Under the pieces are notes generated by a model. That model saw only the letters and a list, made by a program, of their open reading frames with translations, searched no databases and was not told the origin of the DNA. Of a stretch of 64,000 bases of DNA, positions 16,167 to 25,114 are shown in pieces (positions within the stretch are counted from its first letter, which is position 1; each line of letters opens with the position of its first letter). The position numbers were made by a program, and so were the translations under genes. This DNA comes from Bradyrhizobium sp. WSM3983 (GTDB lineage: Bacteria; Pseudomonadota; Alphaproteobacteria; Rhizobiales; Xanthobacteraceae): positions 62,001-126,000 of the forward strand of contig NZ_AXAY01000008.1 of assembly GCF_000473045.1 (NCBI RefSeq), given 5' to 3'.

Positions 16167-17039
16167 GTGATTCACACCAAAGTCCGATGCCGCGAGATCA
16201 CCGAGTCCGATGTCGAAGCCATCGCGGACTTGCTGACGCGTGGCTTCGTCGGCCGCTCGCGCAACTACTGGATCCAGGGCCTGCGCCGGCAGGCCTTCCG
16301 GCCGGTGCCGGAGGGCTATCCCCGCTTCGGCTACATGCTCGACAATGACGGTGTGCCGGTCGGCGTGCTGCTGCTGATCTACACGACGCGGAAGGATGGC
16401 GAGGAAACCACCGTCCACTGCAATCTGTCGAGCTGGTATGTCGAGCCGGCCTACCGCAATTATGCACCGCTGCTGACCAAGATCGCCCAGCGGCACAAGC
16501 ACGTGACCTATCTCAACATCAGCCCGGCGGTGTGGACCTGGCCGATCATCGAGACGCAGGGCTTTCGCGCCTATTGCCGCGGCCTGTTCTTCTCGGTGCC
16601 GGCGCTGTCGCGCGCCCCGCGCTGGAGCAAGATCGAGGTGATCTCCCAGCACGCCAAGCAGATCGAAGGCTTGTCCGAGGCCGAGACCGAGCTGTTGACG
16701 CGGCATGCGCGCTACAATTGCCTCAGCCTGGTCTGCCGCACGCCGAAGGGCGTCTTCCCCTTCATCCTGCAACCGGTGCGCATCCGCCGCGGTTTCATCG
16801 CACCGCCGGCGATGCAGCTGATCTACTGCCGCAGCGCCGCCGAATACGCCGCCTGCGCCGGCCGCATCGGCAGGCTGCTGCTGCGGCTCGGCAAGATCTC
16901 GGTGATCGTTGATTCCAACGAACCAATTCCCGGCCTTGTCGGTATTTATACCGAGCGGCGCCGCAAATATTTCAAGGGCCCGCACCGCCCGCGGCTGGCC
17001 GACCTCACTGATACGGAACTGGTGCTTTACGGGCCGTAG
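16167..17039 (+). CDS. GNAT-family acetyltransferase-like protein
   Basis: 290 residues, GTG start at 16167. The first 150 residues look like a GNAT domain: REITESDVEAIADLL, then the motif A region LSSWYVEPAYRNYAPLL and the C-terminal YLNISPAVWTWPIIETQGFR. The second half (residues 160-290) matches no domain I recognise and may be a further transferase or lid region. Third gene of the flavoprotein-ligase-GNAT unit. The acyl donor could be acetyl-CoA or the aminoacyl carrier protein itself; the latter is inference. Confidence 0.8.
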   Translation: MIHTKVRCREITESDVEAIADLLTRGFVGRSRNYWIQGLRRQAFRPVPEGYPRFGYMLDNDGVPVGVLLLIYTTRKDGEETTVHCNLSSWYVEPAYRNYAPLLTKIAQRHKHVTYLNISPAVWTWPIIETQGFRAYCRGLFFSVPALSRAPRWSKIEVISQHAKQIEGLSEAETELLTRHARYNCLSLVCRTPKGVFPFILQPVRIRRGFIAPPAMQLIYCRSAAEYAACAGRIGRLLLRLGKISVIVDSNEPIPGLVGIYTERRRKYFKGPHRPRLADLTDTELVLYGP

Positions 17040-17046
17040 GGATCAC

Positions 17047-17080
17047 GTCGTCCCGACGAAGGATTTGTTGCTGGGTCCGC
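17047..17080. repeat. Remnant of a type A palindromic repeat
   Basis: GTCGTCCCGACGAAGG followed by TGGGTCC resembles one degraded arm of the type A element without its partner. It lies just after the GNAT stop. Confidence 0.45.
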
Positions 17081-17214
17081 GTCCTGCACTGTCCGCATCA
17101 CTAGTCACCCTCCGTAAACTACGGCGCTTAAGGGAATTTTCCCGCCTCTTCGCTACGCTCAGTGGCTGAATTACGTTGCGTTAGGCCTATTGCCGCCGAG
17201 ATCCCGCTGATCCC

Positions 17215-20082
17215 ATGACATCGATCCCCGACAACGAGCTCGGTGCACGCCGCGAGCAGGGCCAGCAGGCCCTGCTCTCGCTGAGCCAGATTGCGCTCGA
17301 CGGCATGGAACAGGGCGTCTGCGTCTACGACGCCGACAACCGGATCGTGCTGGTCAATCAGCGCTATCTCACCATGTTCGGCATGTCGGCCGAAATCGTG
17401 CGGCTCGGCACAAGCTATCGCGACGTACTCGCCCATAGCGTGGCACTCGGGAACATCCCGGCGAGTGAGCTCGACGCCCTCTACGCTTCGCGGATCGCAT
17501 TGATTACGGCCGGCAAGCCGTTCCAGACCCGGCAGACACTCGCAAGCGGCCTTGTCATAACGCTCGAACTGAAGCCGCTTCCCGACGGCGGCTGGATGAC
17601 GATCTGCGACGACGTCAGCCGCCTCGCCCGGCTCGAAACCGAGCTGCAACTTCAGACCGAGCGCAGCCAGCACGCGCTCGCCCACATGTCGCACGGCCTC
17701 ATCATGTATGATGCCGACAGCCGCGCCGTCGTCTGCAATGAACGCTTCCTGCAGTTCTACAACCTCGACCCCATGGTCGTAAGACCGGGCGTCTTGCACA
17801 GCACGGCCATCGAGTACTGGCTGTCGCGCGGCAACAGAGCGGACATGTCCGGGGGCAAGTTCCTGGATGCCCGGATGAACGACGTCCGGACCAGGAGCCC
17901 GAAAACCGTTCTCGTCACGTGCTATGACGGTCGCAAGGTGCAGGCCGTATCCCGGTTCATGCCCGACGGCGGCTGGGTCACCGTGCATGAGGACGTCACC
18001 GAACGTCTGCAGCACGAAGAGATGCTGAAACAGCAGAACCTCATGCTGGACGCCGCGCTCGAAAACATGGCGCACGGGCTCGCCTTCTACGACAGCGGCA
18101 TGCGCCTTCGCGTCTGCAACTCCACCTACCAGAAGATCTACCGGCTATCGCCGGAGGAGAGCAGGCCAGGCACGCATCTCTCCGAGCTGATCGAGCGGTC
18201 GATGGCGAACGGTGCCTTCGCCTCCGAATACAGCCCGCAGCAGATCCTGGAGGCCGCCCGGGCGCGAATCGACAACAACAATTCCTCGCCGATGCGCCGG
18301 CGCATGACCAACGACACTGTGATCTCGGTGCGCTACTGCGCCCTGCCCGAGGGCGGCTTCGTCGCCACCTACGAGGATATTACCGAGCGCGAGCACGCGG
18401 TGGAGGAACTGAGCGAGCAGTATCGCCGCTTCGACGCGGCGCTGAACAACATGAGCCACGGCCTGTGCATGCTCGATTCGAACCTGAGCATGATCGTCTG
18501 CAACCGTCGCTACATCGAGATGTACGGCCTGTCGCCTGAGATCGTGAAGCCCGGCGTCTCGATGCGCGAGATCATGGAGCACAGCTGCGATCTCGGCATC
18601 CATCCGAACACAACCGCCGCCAAGATCTATGCCGACTATGTCGAGCGGCTGCGCGAGGGCGAGCACACGCTGCACCGCCATTTGAGCGACGGCCGCATCA
18701 TCAAGCTCAACCACAAGCGGATGGAGCATGGCGGCTGGGTCGTCACCTATGAGGACGTCACCGAGCGTCGCAAGACCCAGGCCCGGGTCGCGCACATGGC
18801 GCAACACGATTCGCTCACCGACCTGCCCAACCGCACGCTGTTCCGCGAGAAGATGGGCGAGGGGCTGAACCAGGTCGCGATCGCCGGCGGCGCCATGGCC
18901 GTGCTGTGCTTCGACCTCGACAATTTCAAAACCGTCAACGACCGGCTCGGCCACGCCGCCGGCGACCGGCTGTTGCGCTGGGTCGCGGCGCGGCTGAAAG
19001 AGAATGTCGGCGAGCACGACACCGTCGCCCGCCTCGGTGGCGACGAGTTCGCCGTGCTGCAGCGCGGACCGCAGCCGCAATCGGCGGAGCGCCTGGCACG
19101 ACGCCTGGTCGAGATCATAGGCCACCCACCTCCGCTGGAAAGCCAATCGATCCATGTCGGCGTCTCCGTCGGCATCGCGGTCGCGCCCGACCACGGCCTC
19201 GACGCCGACCAGCTGATGAAATGCGCCGATCTCGCGCTGTACCGAGCCAAGGCCAAGGGGCGCGGCGCCTATCAGCTGTTCGAGCCCGAGATGGAAGAAG
19301 AGGCGCGCAGCCGGCACGCGCTGGAGCACGATCTGCGCGGCGCGCTGGAAGCCAGCCAGTTCCACCTGGTGTTCCAGCCGCAGGTACGGCTCGATACCAC
19401 CGAGCTGACCGGCTTCGAGGCACTGCTGCGCTGGAAACATCCGTCGCGCGGCTTTGTCTCGCCGGCCGAATTCATTCCGATCGCCGAAGAGAACGGGCTG
19501 ATCGTTCCGATCGGCGAATGGGTGCTGCGTACGGCCTGCGCCACGGCTGCGTCATGGCCAGATGTTACGGTCGCGGTCAATTTGTCGCCTGTGCAGTTCC
19601 GCTCGCGTGGGCTGGTGGCGATGGTCACCAGCGCGCTTGCAGAAGCCGGCCTGCCGCCGCAACGGCTCGAGCTCGAGGTCACCGAGACGGCGCTGCTCGA
19701 TGACAGCGAAGCGACGATCGAGATCCTGCACCAGCTCCGCGCCCTCGGCGTGCGCGTCAGCCTCGACGATTTCGGTATCGGCTATTCCTCGCTGAGCTAT
19801 CTGCGCAAATTCCCGTTCGACCGCATCAAGATCGACCGCTCCTTTGTCGGCACGCTCGGCGAAAGCCCGGAGAGTGTCGCCATCGTCCGTACGATCGCGA
19901 GCCTGGGCTCCGTGCTCGGCGTCGCGACCACGGCTGAAGGCGTCGAGACGATCGAGCAGCTCGACTTCGTCCGCGAATGCGGCTGCACCGCGGTGCAGGG
20001 CTATTATTTCGGCAAGCCCTGCCCTGCGGCGGAGGTGGGACTTACTATCGAGACGCTGAACGCGGTACGCCGCGTGGCGTGA
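17215..20082 (+). CDS. Multi-PAS GGDEF-EAL protein (c-di-GMP turnover)
   Basis: 955 residues, no clear membrane segment. Four PAS-like repeats begin near residues 22, 155, 280 and 407, each with the pattern ALxxMxxGLxxxDxxxRxxxCN and a closing GGWxxxxEDVTER. The GGDEF motif is intact (608-612, RLGGDEFAVLQ), with no RxxD inhibitory site five residues upstream (GEHD instead). EALLRW (735-740), LDDFGIGYSSL and KIDRSFV indicate a competent phosphodiesterase domain. Probably a cytoplasmic sensor that makes and/or degrades c-di-GMP; the signal is unknown. ATG at 17215. It stands alone, convergent with the MarR gene. Confidence 0.94.
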   Translation: MTSIPDNELGARREQGQQALLSLSQIALDGMEQGVCVYDADNRIVLVNQRYLTMFGMSAEIVRLGTSYRDVLAHSVALGNIPASELDALYASRIALITAGKPFQTRQTLASGLVITLELKPLPDGGWMTICDDVSRLARLETELQLQTERSQHALAHMSHGLIMYDADSRAVVCNERFLQFYNLDPMVVRPGVLHSTAIEYWLSRGNRADMSGGKFLDARMNDVRTRSPKTVLVTCYDGRKVQAVSRFMPDGGWVTVHEDVTERLQHEEMLKQQNLMLDAALENMAHGLAFYDSGMRLRVCNSTYQKIYRLSPEESRPGTHLSELIERSMANGAFASEYSPQQILEAARARIDNNNSSPMRRRMTNDTVISVRYCALPEGGFVATYEDITEREHAVEELSEQYRRFDAALNNMSHGLCMLDSNLSMIVCNRRYIEMYGLSPEIVKPGVSMREIMEHSCDLGIHPNTTAAKIYADYVERLREGEHTLHRHLSDGRIIKLNHKRMEHGGWVVTYEDVTERRKTQARVAHMAQHDSLTDLPNRTLFREKMGEGLNQVAIAGGAMAVLCFDLDNFKTVNDRLGHAAGDRLLRWVAARLKENVGEHDTVARLGGDEFAVLQRGPQPQSAERLARRLVEIIGHPPPLESQSIHVGVSVGIAVAPDHGLDADQLMKCADLALYRAKAKGRGAYQLFEPEMEEEARSRHALEHDLRGALEASQFHLVFQPQVRLDTTELTGFEALLRWKHPSRGFVSPAEFIPIAEENGLIVPIGEWVLRTACATAASWPDVTVAVNLSPVQFRSRGLVAMVTSALAEAGLPPQRLELEVTETALLDDSEATIEILHQLRALGVRVSLDDFGIGYSSLSYLRKFPFDRIKIDRSFVGTLGESPESVAIVRTIASLGSVLGVATTAEGVETIEQLDFVRECGCTAVQGYYFGKPCPAAEVGLTIETLNAVRRVA

Positions 20083-20094
20083 GGCGCGACGCAA

Positions 20095-20559
20095 TCAACT
20101 CTCGCCGACTCCCTCAAGCCGATCGCGCAGGGAGCAGATCACACGGTGGGCCGTCTCGATCTCCTTCACCGACAATCCATCCGACAGGCCGTTAACCCAC
20201 GGGACCTGCAAGCGGCCGGCGGCATCGTAGACCTGCCTGCCCTTGTCGGTGAGCACCACGAGTTGCGCCCGGCGATGATGCGGGTTGGTCTCGAACGCGA
20301 CCAGACCGTCCCGCTCGAGGTCGTTGACGATACGCTGCACATTCTGGCGGTTGGCGCCGAGATTGCGCGCCAGCCAGGCCACCGGCTCCGCCCGCTCGGC
20401 ATCGACGATCGCTCCCAGGATCTGCCAGCGCGCGCTGGTGAGGCCGAGCGAGGCCACCAGCCGATCGCCTGCGGTCAGGAGCAGACCGTTGGCCCGGAAC
20501 AAGTCGAGGATAAAGCCGGTCAGGACCTCGCCCGCGGGGGTCCGCTTAGTCTTGCTCAT
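20095..20559 (-). CDS. MarR-family transcriptional regulator
   Basis: 154 residues with a MarR winged helix: SARWQILGAIVDAERAEPVA, recognition region RNLGANRQNVQRIVNDLERD and wing FETNPHHRRAQLVVLTDKG. ATG at 20559. Divergent from the ABM-domain gene across a 97-bp AT-rich spacer with a perfect palindrome, so it probably represses both itself and the monooxygenase and responds to a small aromatic or quinone-like ligand (inference from family). Confidence 0.92.
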   Translation of the reverse strand: MSKTKRTPAGEVLTGFILDLFRANGLLLTAGDRLVASLGLTSARWQILGAIVDAERAEPVAWLARNLGANRQNVQRIVNDLERDGLVAFETNPHHRRAQLVVLTDKGRQVYDAAGRLQVPWVNGLSDGLSVKEIETAHRVICSLRDRLEGVGES

Positions 20560-20577
20560 TTGTAACCATCATTTCCT

Positions 20578-20627
20578 ATTGACATTATCATGTCAATTAT
20601 CTAAGTTATGTATTGTCGAATTGACAT
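20578..20627. promoter_or_regulatory. MarR operator and overlapping promoters
   Basis: Perfect palindrome ATTGACAT-TATC-ATGTCAAT (20578-20597) and a third half-site ATTGACAT at 20620-20627. TTGACA at 20579-20584 can serve as a -35 for the plus-strand gene (weak -10 TAAGTT at 20602), and the opposite arm gives a -35 for the MarR gene, so binding would block both promoters. Confidence 0.7.
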
Positions 20628-20656
20628 GAAAATACCAACCCACGCGGAGTGATGCC

Positions 20657-21025
20657 ATGCCCCATATACGCCCGCTCGACCCGAGCTTCCCGATTGACCG
20701 CCAAATCGCGCTCGACGCCGGCCCCGTGGTGCTGGTCAATCTGTTCACGCTCCATGCCGCGGACGAGCAGAGCTTCCTGACGAGCTGGCAGGACGATGCG
20801 GCTTTCATGAAGCGGCAGCCGGGCTTCATCTCGACCCAGCTCCACCGTGCCGTCGGCGACAATCCGACCTATCTCAATTATGCGGTCTGGGAATCCAACG
20901 CGCATTTCCGCGCGGCGTTCACGCATCCTGAATTCCGGGCGAAGATCGCCGTCTATCCCGCATCCGCCGTCGCAAGCCCGCATCTGTTTCAGAAGGTCGC
21001 GGTGCCCGGCATTTGCGTCGCGTAG
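20657..21025 (+). CDS. Antibiotic-biosynthesis-monooxygenase (ABM) domain protein
   Basis: 122 residues, small ferredoxin-like alpha/beta barrel of the ABM/YgiN type. It has VVLVNLFTLHAADEQSFLTSW, QPGFISTQLHRAV and YAVWESNAHFRAAFTHPEF, matching the usual order of the fold. Such proteins act on quinols or aromatic polyketides without cofactors, or detoxify reactive intermediates. ATG at 20657 follows GCGGAG. Divergent from the MarR regulator and probably its target. Confidence 0.85.
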   Translation: MPHIRPLDPSFPIDRQIALDAGPVVLVNLFTLHAADEQSFLTSWQDDAAFMKRQPGFISTQLHRAVGDNPTYLNYAVWESNAHFRAAFTHPEFRAKIAVYPASAVASPHLFQKVAVPGICVA

Positions 21026-21057
21026 CTGCCACAACGTCATTGCGAATGCAGCAGACG

Positions 21058-21122
21058 TGGTGGGCACGCTTCCGCCTTCGCTCTTCGAGCTACGGCGGAC
21101 GAGTCGCTTTGCCCACCCTGCG
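21058..21122. repeat. Palindromic intergenic repeat, type B copy 2 (short)
   Basis: GTGGTGGGCACGC and GCTTTGCCCACCCTGC form imperfect arms. It lies between the convergent ABM and c-di-GMP genes and is shorter than the copies at 10898 and 48156. Confidence 0.75.
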
Positions 21123-21127
21123 AATTC

Positions 21128-22864
21128 TCAGCCCGCCGCGGGCAGCGCGCTGTCCGGCGGCGCCCCCCACGGGCGCTCGGCTGAGGCGAGGCCGATCAGG
21201 CGGCCCTGGATGTAATCACAGCCCCAGTCGCGCAGCATGTTGGCGGCGTCCTCGTCCTGCACCCATTCGGCAACGGTCTTGATGTCGAGGCGGCGGGCGA
21301 GGTCGATCAGGGTGTGCACGAAGGCGCGATCGTCGGCGGAGTGGGTGATGTTCTGCACGAAGGCGCCATCGATCTTGACGATGTCCACGCCGAGCTTGCG
21401 CAGATTGCGGAACGAGGTGTAGCCGGCGCCGAAATCGTCGATCGCAATGCGGCTGCCGAAATTCTTCAACCGCGTGACGAAGCCGCGGACATCGTCGATG
21501 TCCTGGATCGCGACGGTTTCGGTGATCTCGACGATCAGCCGCTCGGCGACGCCTGGATGGGCGCGCATCAGCGATTCGATTCCGGCCCACCAGTCGGGAT
21601 CCATCGTGGTATCGGGCGAGATGTTGAGGCTGAGGCGGATGTCGGGCGCCGCCGCGAGCTCGGCGACCACGAGCTCCAGCACACGGTGATCGACGAGCCG
21701 AATGAGGCCGAGCCGCTCGGCGACCGGCACGATGTCGGGCGCGAGCAACACCTGACCGTCACCCTGGTCCATCCGCACCAGGCATTCGTGGAACGCGCCC
21801 TCGCCCGTGGCAACCGAGACCACCGGTTCGTAAGCGAGCTTGATGCGGCGCTCGTTCAGCGCGGTGACGATCTCGTCGGTGACGCGAATGTTGACGCGGC
21901 GCTGCGCGTCGCGCTCGGCGTTCGGGCGCCATGCGGCGAACGAGCCGGCGCGGCGGCGCTTGGCGCCATCCAGCGTCTCGTGGGCGCGGTTGATCGCCTC
22001 ATCGGTGTTGCGGGCATAGCGCGGCAGGCTGACGGCGCCGATCGAGACAGAAACGGAGACCGGCCCCGATTTGGTCGGCACCACCTCGTCACGGACGCCG
22101 GCAAGGAATCGCTCGGCGGCGACGTTCATGTCGTCAACGGTGCAGTTCTTCAGGATCAGGCCGAACTTGTTGCCGGAGAAGCGGCCGAGAACATCACCAC
22201 CGCGCAAGCGCGCGCGAATGCGCTTGGCGACGTCGAGGATCACGGCATCGGCGACGTCGAAGCCGAAGGCGTCGTTGACGCGGGCAAGATGATCGATGCC
22301 GACCAGCATGAAGGCAGCGGTCGAGCGGAAGCGGGTCGTCTCCTCGATCGCCTCGGCCAGCGCTGCGATCAGGTGAGAGCGGTTGAGCTCGCCAGTGAGC
22401 GGATCGAGCCGCGCAAGCTTCGTCAGCTCCTCTTCACGGGCGTGCCGCTCATTGTTGATGCGGACGGAGCCGATCGCGCGCATCGGGCGGCCGTCGGCAC
22501 CGGCGAACCAGCGACCGGTCTCCTCGATCCAGACCACGGGATCGGAGGCGCTCATGCGCACGCCATATTCGACCCGGTAGGGCGTGCCGTCGGTGCCATG
22601 CACGGCGGATGTCTGCGCCAGCGCGGCGCTCCGCAGCGTCTGTGCGGGCTCGATCAACTTGGCGAATTCGGCGCCGGTCGCAAGGCGCTCGGCGGGAATA
22701 CCGGGGAAGATGACGCCGGCCTGCTCGCCCCAGACGATGGCGTCGCTGGCGAGATCCCAGATGAACACGGCCTGACCGAGAGCGGCCAGGATTTCGGAGG
22801 CTTGCGGCAATGCTGGGGTCAAAAGCGCCTCGTTTCGGGACAGCGGGGAGTCCTGAGCCGGCAC
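21128..22864 (-). CDS. PAS-GGDEF(degenerate)-EAL protein
   Basis: 578 residues. An N-terminal PAS-like domain (about 25-130) is followed by a GGDEF fold whose signature is SGNKF (230-234), so cyclase activity is unlikely. An RGGD inhibitory-site motif is kept exactly five residues upstream. The EAL domain begins ECLVRM (E360) and keeps the usual metal and substrate residues: LSLNIS, IVEITET, AIDDFGAGY, VKIDGAF, VAEWV, YIQGRLIG. It is therefore probably a phosphodiesterase, possibly with allosteric c-di-GMP binding by the dead GGDEF domain. ATG at 22864. Confidence 0.92.
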   Translation of the reverse strand: MPAQDSPLSRNEALLTPALPQASEILAALGQAVFIWDLASDAIVWGEQAGVIFPGIPAERLATGAEFAKLIEPAQTLRSAALAQTSAVHGTDGTPYRVEYGVRMSASDPVVWIEETGRWFAGADGRPMRAIGSVRINNERHAREEELTKLARLDPLTGELNRSHLIAALAEAIEETTRFRSTAAFMLVGIDHLARVNDAFGFDVADAVILDVAKRIRARLRGGDVLGRFSGNKFGLILKNCTVDDMNVAAERFLAGVRDEVVPTKSGPVSVSVSIGAVSLPRYARNTDEAINRAHETLDGAKRRRAGSFAAWRPNAERDAQRRVNIRVTDEIVTALNERRIKLAYEPVVSVATGEGAFHECLVRMDQGDGQVLLAPDIVPVAERLGLIRLVDHRVLELVVAELAAAPDIRLSLNISPDTTMDPDWWAGIESLMRAHPGVAERLIVEITETVAIQDIDDVRGFVTRLKNFGSRIAIDDFGAGYTSFRNLRKLGVDIVKIDGAFVQNITHSADDRAFVHTLIDLARRLDIKTVAEWVQDEDAANMLRDWGCDYIQGRLIGLASAERPWGAPPDSALPAAG

Positions 22865-23044
22865 AGGATACGGCCAGATTCGCCTCCGACCCTAGGCAAA
22901 GTTCATAAACAATTTGGAAACCACGTTGCGAAGCCGCCTCGGAACCAAACCGGCCCGGCCGGCATAGACCTTGCGAGTACATGACACGCACCGGCGCCGG
23001 CGTCCCGAAACGCGACAGGCTCCGCCGGATCAACGGTGATTGCG

Positions 23045-23305
23045 ATGTTGAGTACTGATCGATCGGACGAAGCGGAAACCGGGACTGGCACGGCGCTGGT
23101 GCCCTTAACGCCGATTTTGCAGTGGATGCCCAAGGCGCCATTGCCGCGACCCGATCCGAGCTTCGTCACCCAGTTGATCGCCAATGCCGAGCATCTGCCC
23201 CAGGCAAGTCGGCTGCGCCGCGGCTCTTCCGAGGACGCGCGCATGGCTTATGGCGGCAAGCGCCCACTTCCCAGCGTCACCTCACGCACGCGTCAGGTGG
23301 CGTAG
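23045..23305 (+). CDS. Small hypothetical protein
   Basis: About 86 residues (ATG 23045; a GTG at 23036 adds three). Polar, proline-rich N-terminus with LVPLTPILQWMPKAPLPRPD, then FVTQLIANAEHLPQASRLRR and DARMAYGG. It resembles short conserved proteins I recall from Bradyrhizobium/Rhodopseudomonas, but I assign no function. It ends seven bases before the convergent membrane gene. Confidence 0.6.
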   Translation: MLSTDRSDEAETGTGTALVPLTPILQWMPKAPLPRPDPSFVTQLIANAEHLPQASRLRRGSSEDARMAYGGKRPLPSVTSRTRQVA

Positions 23306-23311
23306 CGCCGA

Positions 23312-24034
23312 TCAGCGCGGCTCTTCGGGCGAGGACGGCGTGCCGTTGCCCGGCTGCAAATGCGGTGAGGGAATTTCCGGCGACGGCGCGATGCCCGGCT
23401 TCGGCGCTGGGTGATCCATCAAAACGGATTCGGCAACCGATTGCGCTGAGGGCGCGGGCGGCGGTTCAGGCTGCGGTGCGGGCACGGGATCGAGCTTCGG
23501 CTCGAACACCGTCGCTGGTGGCGGCGCCTCGGCCTGACGCTTCGACTTGCGCGGCACCGCTACGGTCTCTGCGGCGACGTAGGCGATGCGACGGCGTGCG
23601 CGTTGGGCAATGCCGCCGAGGAAATCAGTCATCGCAAGCAGCACGAGCAGGAAATAAGTCGAGTTGCCGAATTTGGGCCACATCACGAATTCGGCCGCGG
23701 CCGCGCCGAACAGGATCAGCGACAGCAGATGGTCCATCAGGAATTTCGCGCCGGGGCGCGCGCCCTTGACCACTTCGAGCAGCAGCAGCAACACGCCGAG
23801 CGCGAGCAGCAGATCGGCAAGCGTGACCGGCCAGATCTCGCCGGTAATCATCGGTACCTTGAACAGCACGTCCGAGAAAGACACGCTGGGCATCAGGAAG
23901 ACGATGATGTTGTACACCGCGAGCGGAATCAGAAGCAGCGGGAAACCGACCATCGGCAAAGCGCCTTCTCGATCAAGATGTCCGGGCAGGACAATGCGGC
24001 GGCGAAGCGTCTGCTCCGCCGCCGTCACTGTCAT
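23312..24034 (-). CDS. Hypothetical membrane protein with Pro-rich tail
   Basis: 240 residues. About four hydrophobic segments lie within residues 27-145 (FPLLLIPLAVYNIIVFLM, LADLLLALGVLLLLLEVV, LLSLILFGAAAAEFVMW, STYFLLVLLAMTDFLGG). A basic stretch RARRR and a proline/alanine-rich, disordered cytoplasmic tail (about 165-240) follow. Start taken as ATG 24034; MVGFPLL inside is an alternative. It lies downstream of rpmF on the same strand, 61 bp away. Function unknown. Confidence 0.75.
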   Translation of the reverse strand: MTVTAAEQTLRRRIVLPGHLDREGALPMVGFPLLLIPLAVYNIIVFLMPSVSFSDVLFKVPMITGEIWPVTLADLLLALGVLLLLLEVVKGARPGAKFLMDHLLSLILFGAAAAEFVMWPKFGNSTYFLLVLLAMTDFLGGIAQRARRRIAYVAAETVAVPRKSKRQAEAPPPATVFEPKLDPVPAPQPEPPPAPSAQSVAESVLMDHPAPKPGIAPSPEIPSPHLQPGNGTPSSPEEPR

Positions 24035-24057
24035 ATCTCATGGGTTGGCCGAAATCA

Positions 24058-24097
24058 GGCGGGCCAATCAGCCCGCCCCAAGAAAAAGTCCGGACTT
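24058..24097 (-). terminator. Candidate terminator after rpmF
   Basis: On the minus strand a short AAGTCCGGACTT palindrome overlaps the rpmF stop and runs into TTTTTC. It is followed by a 7-bp stem, GGCGGGC-6-GCCCGCC (24058-24077). Either element could end the rpmF transcript. Confidence 0.5.
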
Positions 24098-24278
24098 AGG
24101 ACTCTTTCTTCTTCAGGACCTGACGGCCCTTGTACATGCCGGTCTTGAGGTCGAGATGGTGCGGACGACGGAGCTCACCGGAGTCCTTGTCTTCCACATA
24201 GGTCGGCTTCTTGATGGCGTCTGCCGAGCGGCGCATGCCACGGCGCGACGGCGAGGTTTTTCTTCTCGGAACGGCCAT
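24096..24278 (-). CDS. rpmF: 50S ribosomal protein L32
   Basis: 60 residues, [20 protein letters not shown] at the N-terminus and [20 protein letters not shown] in the middle, full length for the family. ATG at 24278 follows GAGGATATTGAA; a longer frame to 24338 lacks support. Structural component of the large ribosomal subunit. It has no cysteines, so this is the zinc-free form of L32. Confidence 0.97.
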   Translation of the reverse strand: MAVPRRKTSPSRRGMRRSADAIKKPTYVEDKDSGELRRPHHLDLKTGMYKGRQVLKKKES

Positions 24279-24439
24279 TTCAATATCCTCTAGGGATTGG
24301 TGTTTCAGGGCATCGTCCGAGGACGGCTCAGCACCCAAACGGGGCGAGCGAAATGCCGATCAAGGCCGGGCTTATAGAGGAAGGTCGGCCGTAAAGCTAG
24401 GGTTCTGGGTCGGAAAATACGCCCGAAAAGGGCCCGAAA

Positions 24440-25114
24440 TCAGCGATTTTCCCGCCAGCACGTCAAAAGCGAGGAGGCCTGCCCCCTTGCTACATAGGTC
24501 CCGGCCAGGCGCCGGACGCCCGGTCCCGGGGTCCTGGCGCTGCGTCTGACCGGATTCGGCAGGATCGAGGCCAAAAGAGCGGCTTCCCGGGGGGAAAGAT
24601 TGGCTGCCGACTTGCCGAAGGCATAGGCACTGCCCGTCTCCGCGCCAAACTGGCCCTGCGGGCCGAGCTCGGCGATGTTGAGGTAAATTTCCAGGATCCG
24701 GTGCTTGGGCAGGACGAAATCGATCCAGAGCGCCAGCGGAAACTCCAGCGCTTTGCGGACAAAATCCCGCCCCTGCCAGAGGAACAGGTTTTTCGCGACC
24801 TGCTGTGTGATGGTGGAGGCGCCGCGGAATGGGGTGCCGTCCTCCTTGGCGTCGTCGATGGCCTCGCGCAGCGCGCCCCAGTCGATGCCGTGATGCTTGC
24901 AGAAATGGGCGTCCTCGGCCGCCACGACCGAGCGCGGCAAATACAGCGACATCGCCGCCAGATCGATCCATTCCCGATGCATCGGCGCGCCCGTCAGCGA
25001 GCGCCAGGCCATCAGCGTCGAAACCGGATGACCGCTGCGATAGAAGGGCGCGACCACATAGGGCGCGAGAGCCACGACCGCGAGCACCAGCAGCAGGATT
25101 TTAACGATGCGCAA
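24440..25114 (-). CDS. mtgA: Monofunctional peptidoglycan transglycosylase MtgA
   Basis: 224 residues, glycosyltransferase family 51 without a transpeptidase domain; polymerises lipid II into glycan strands at the inner membrane. One N-terminal anchor ([20 protein letters not shown]), then the catalytic region [33 protein letters not shown] and [16 protein letters not shown] chose the TTG at 25114 because GGAAAGG sits seven bases before it and no ATG precedes the anchor; a start at 25414 would invade the ispA promoter and coding region. Divergent from ispA. Confidence 0.93.
   Translation of the reverse strand: MRIVKILLLVLAVVALAPYVVAPFYRSGHPVSTLMAWRSLTGAPMHREWIDLAAMSLYLPRSVVAAEDAHFCKHHGIDWGALREAIDDAKEDGTPFRGASTITQQVAKNLFLWQGRDFVRKALEFPLALWIDFVLPKHRILEIYLNIAELGPQGQFGAETGSAYAFGKSAANLSPREAALLASILPNPVRRSARTPGPGVRRLAGTYVARGQASSLLTCWRENR

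Noticed and set aside
15033..16985. 650-codon frame antisense to the ligase and GNAT genes
   Set aside because: Shadow frame. The ligase zinc ligands and GNAT blocks fix the plus strand as coding.
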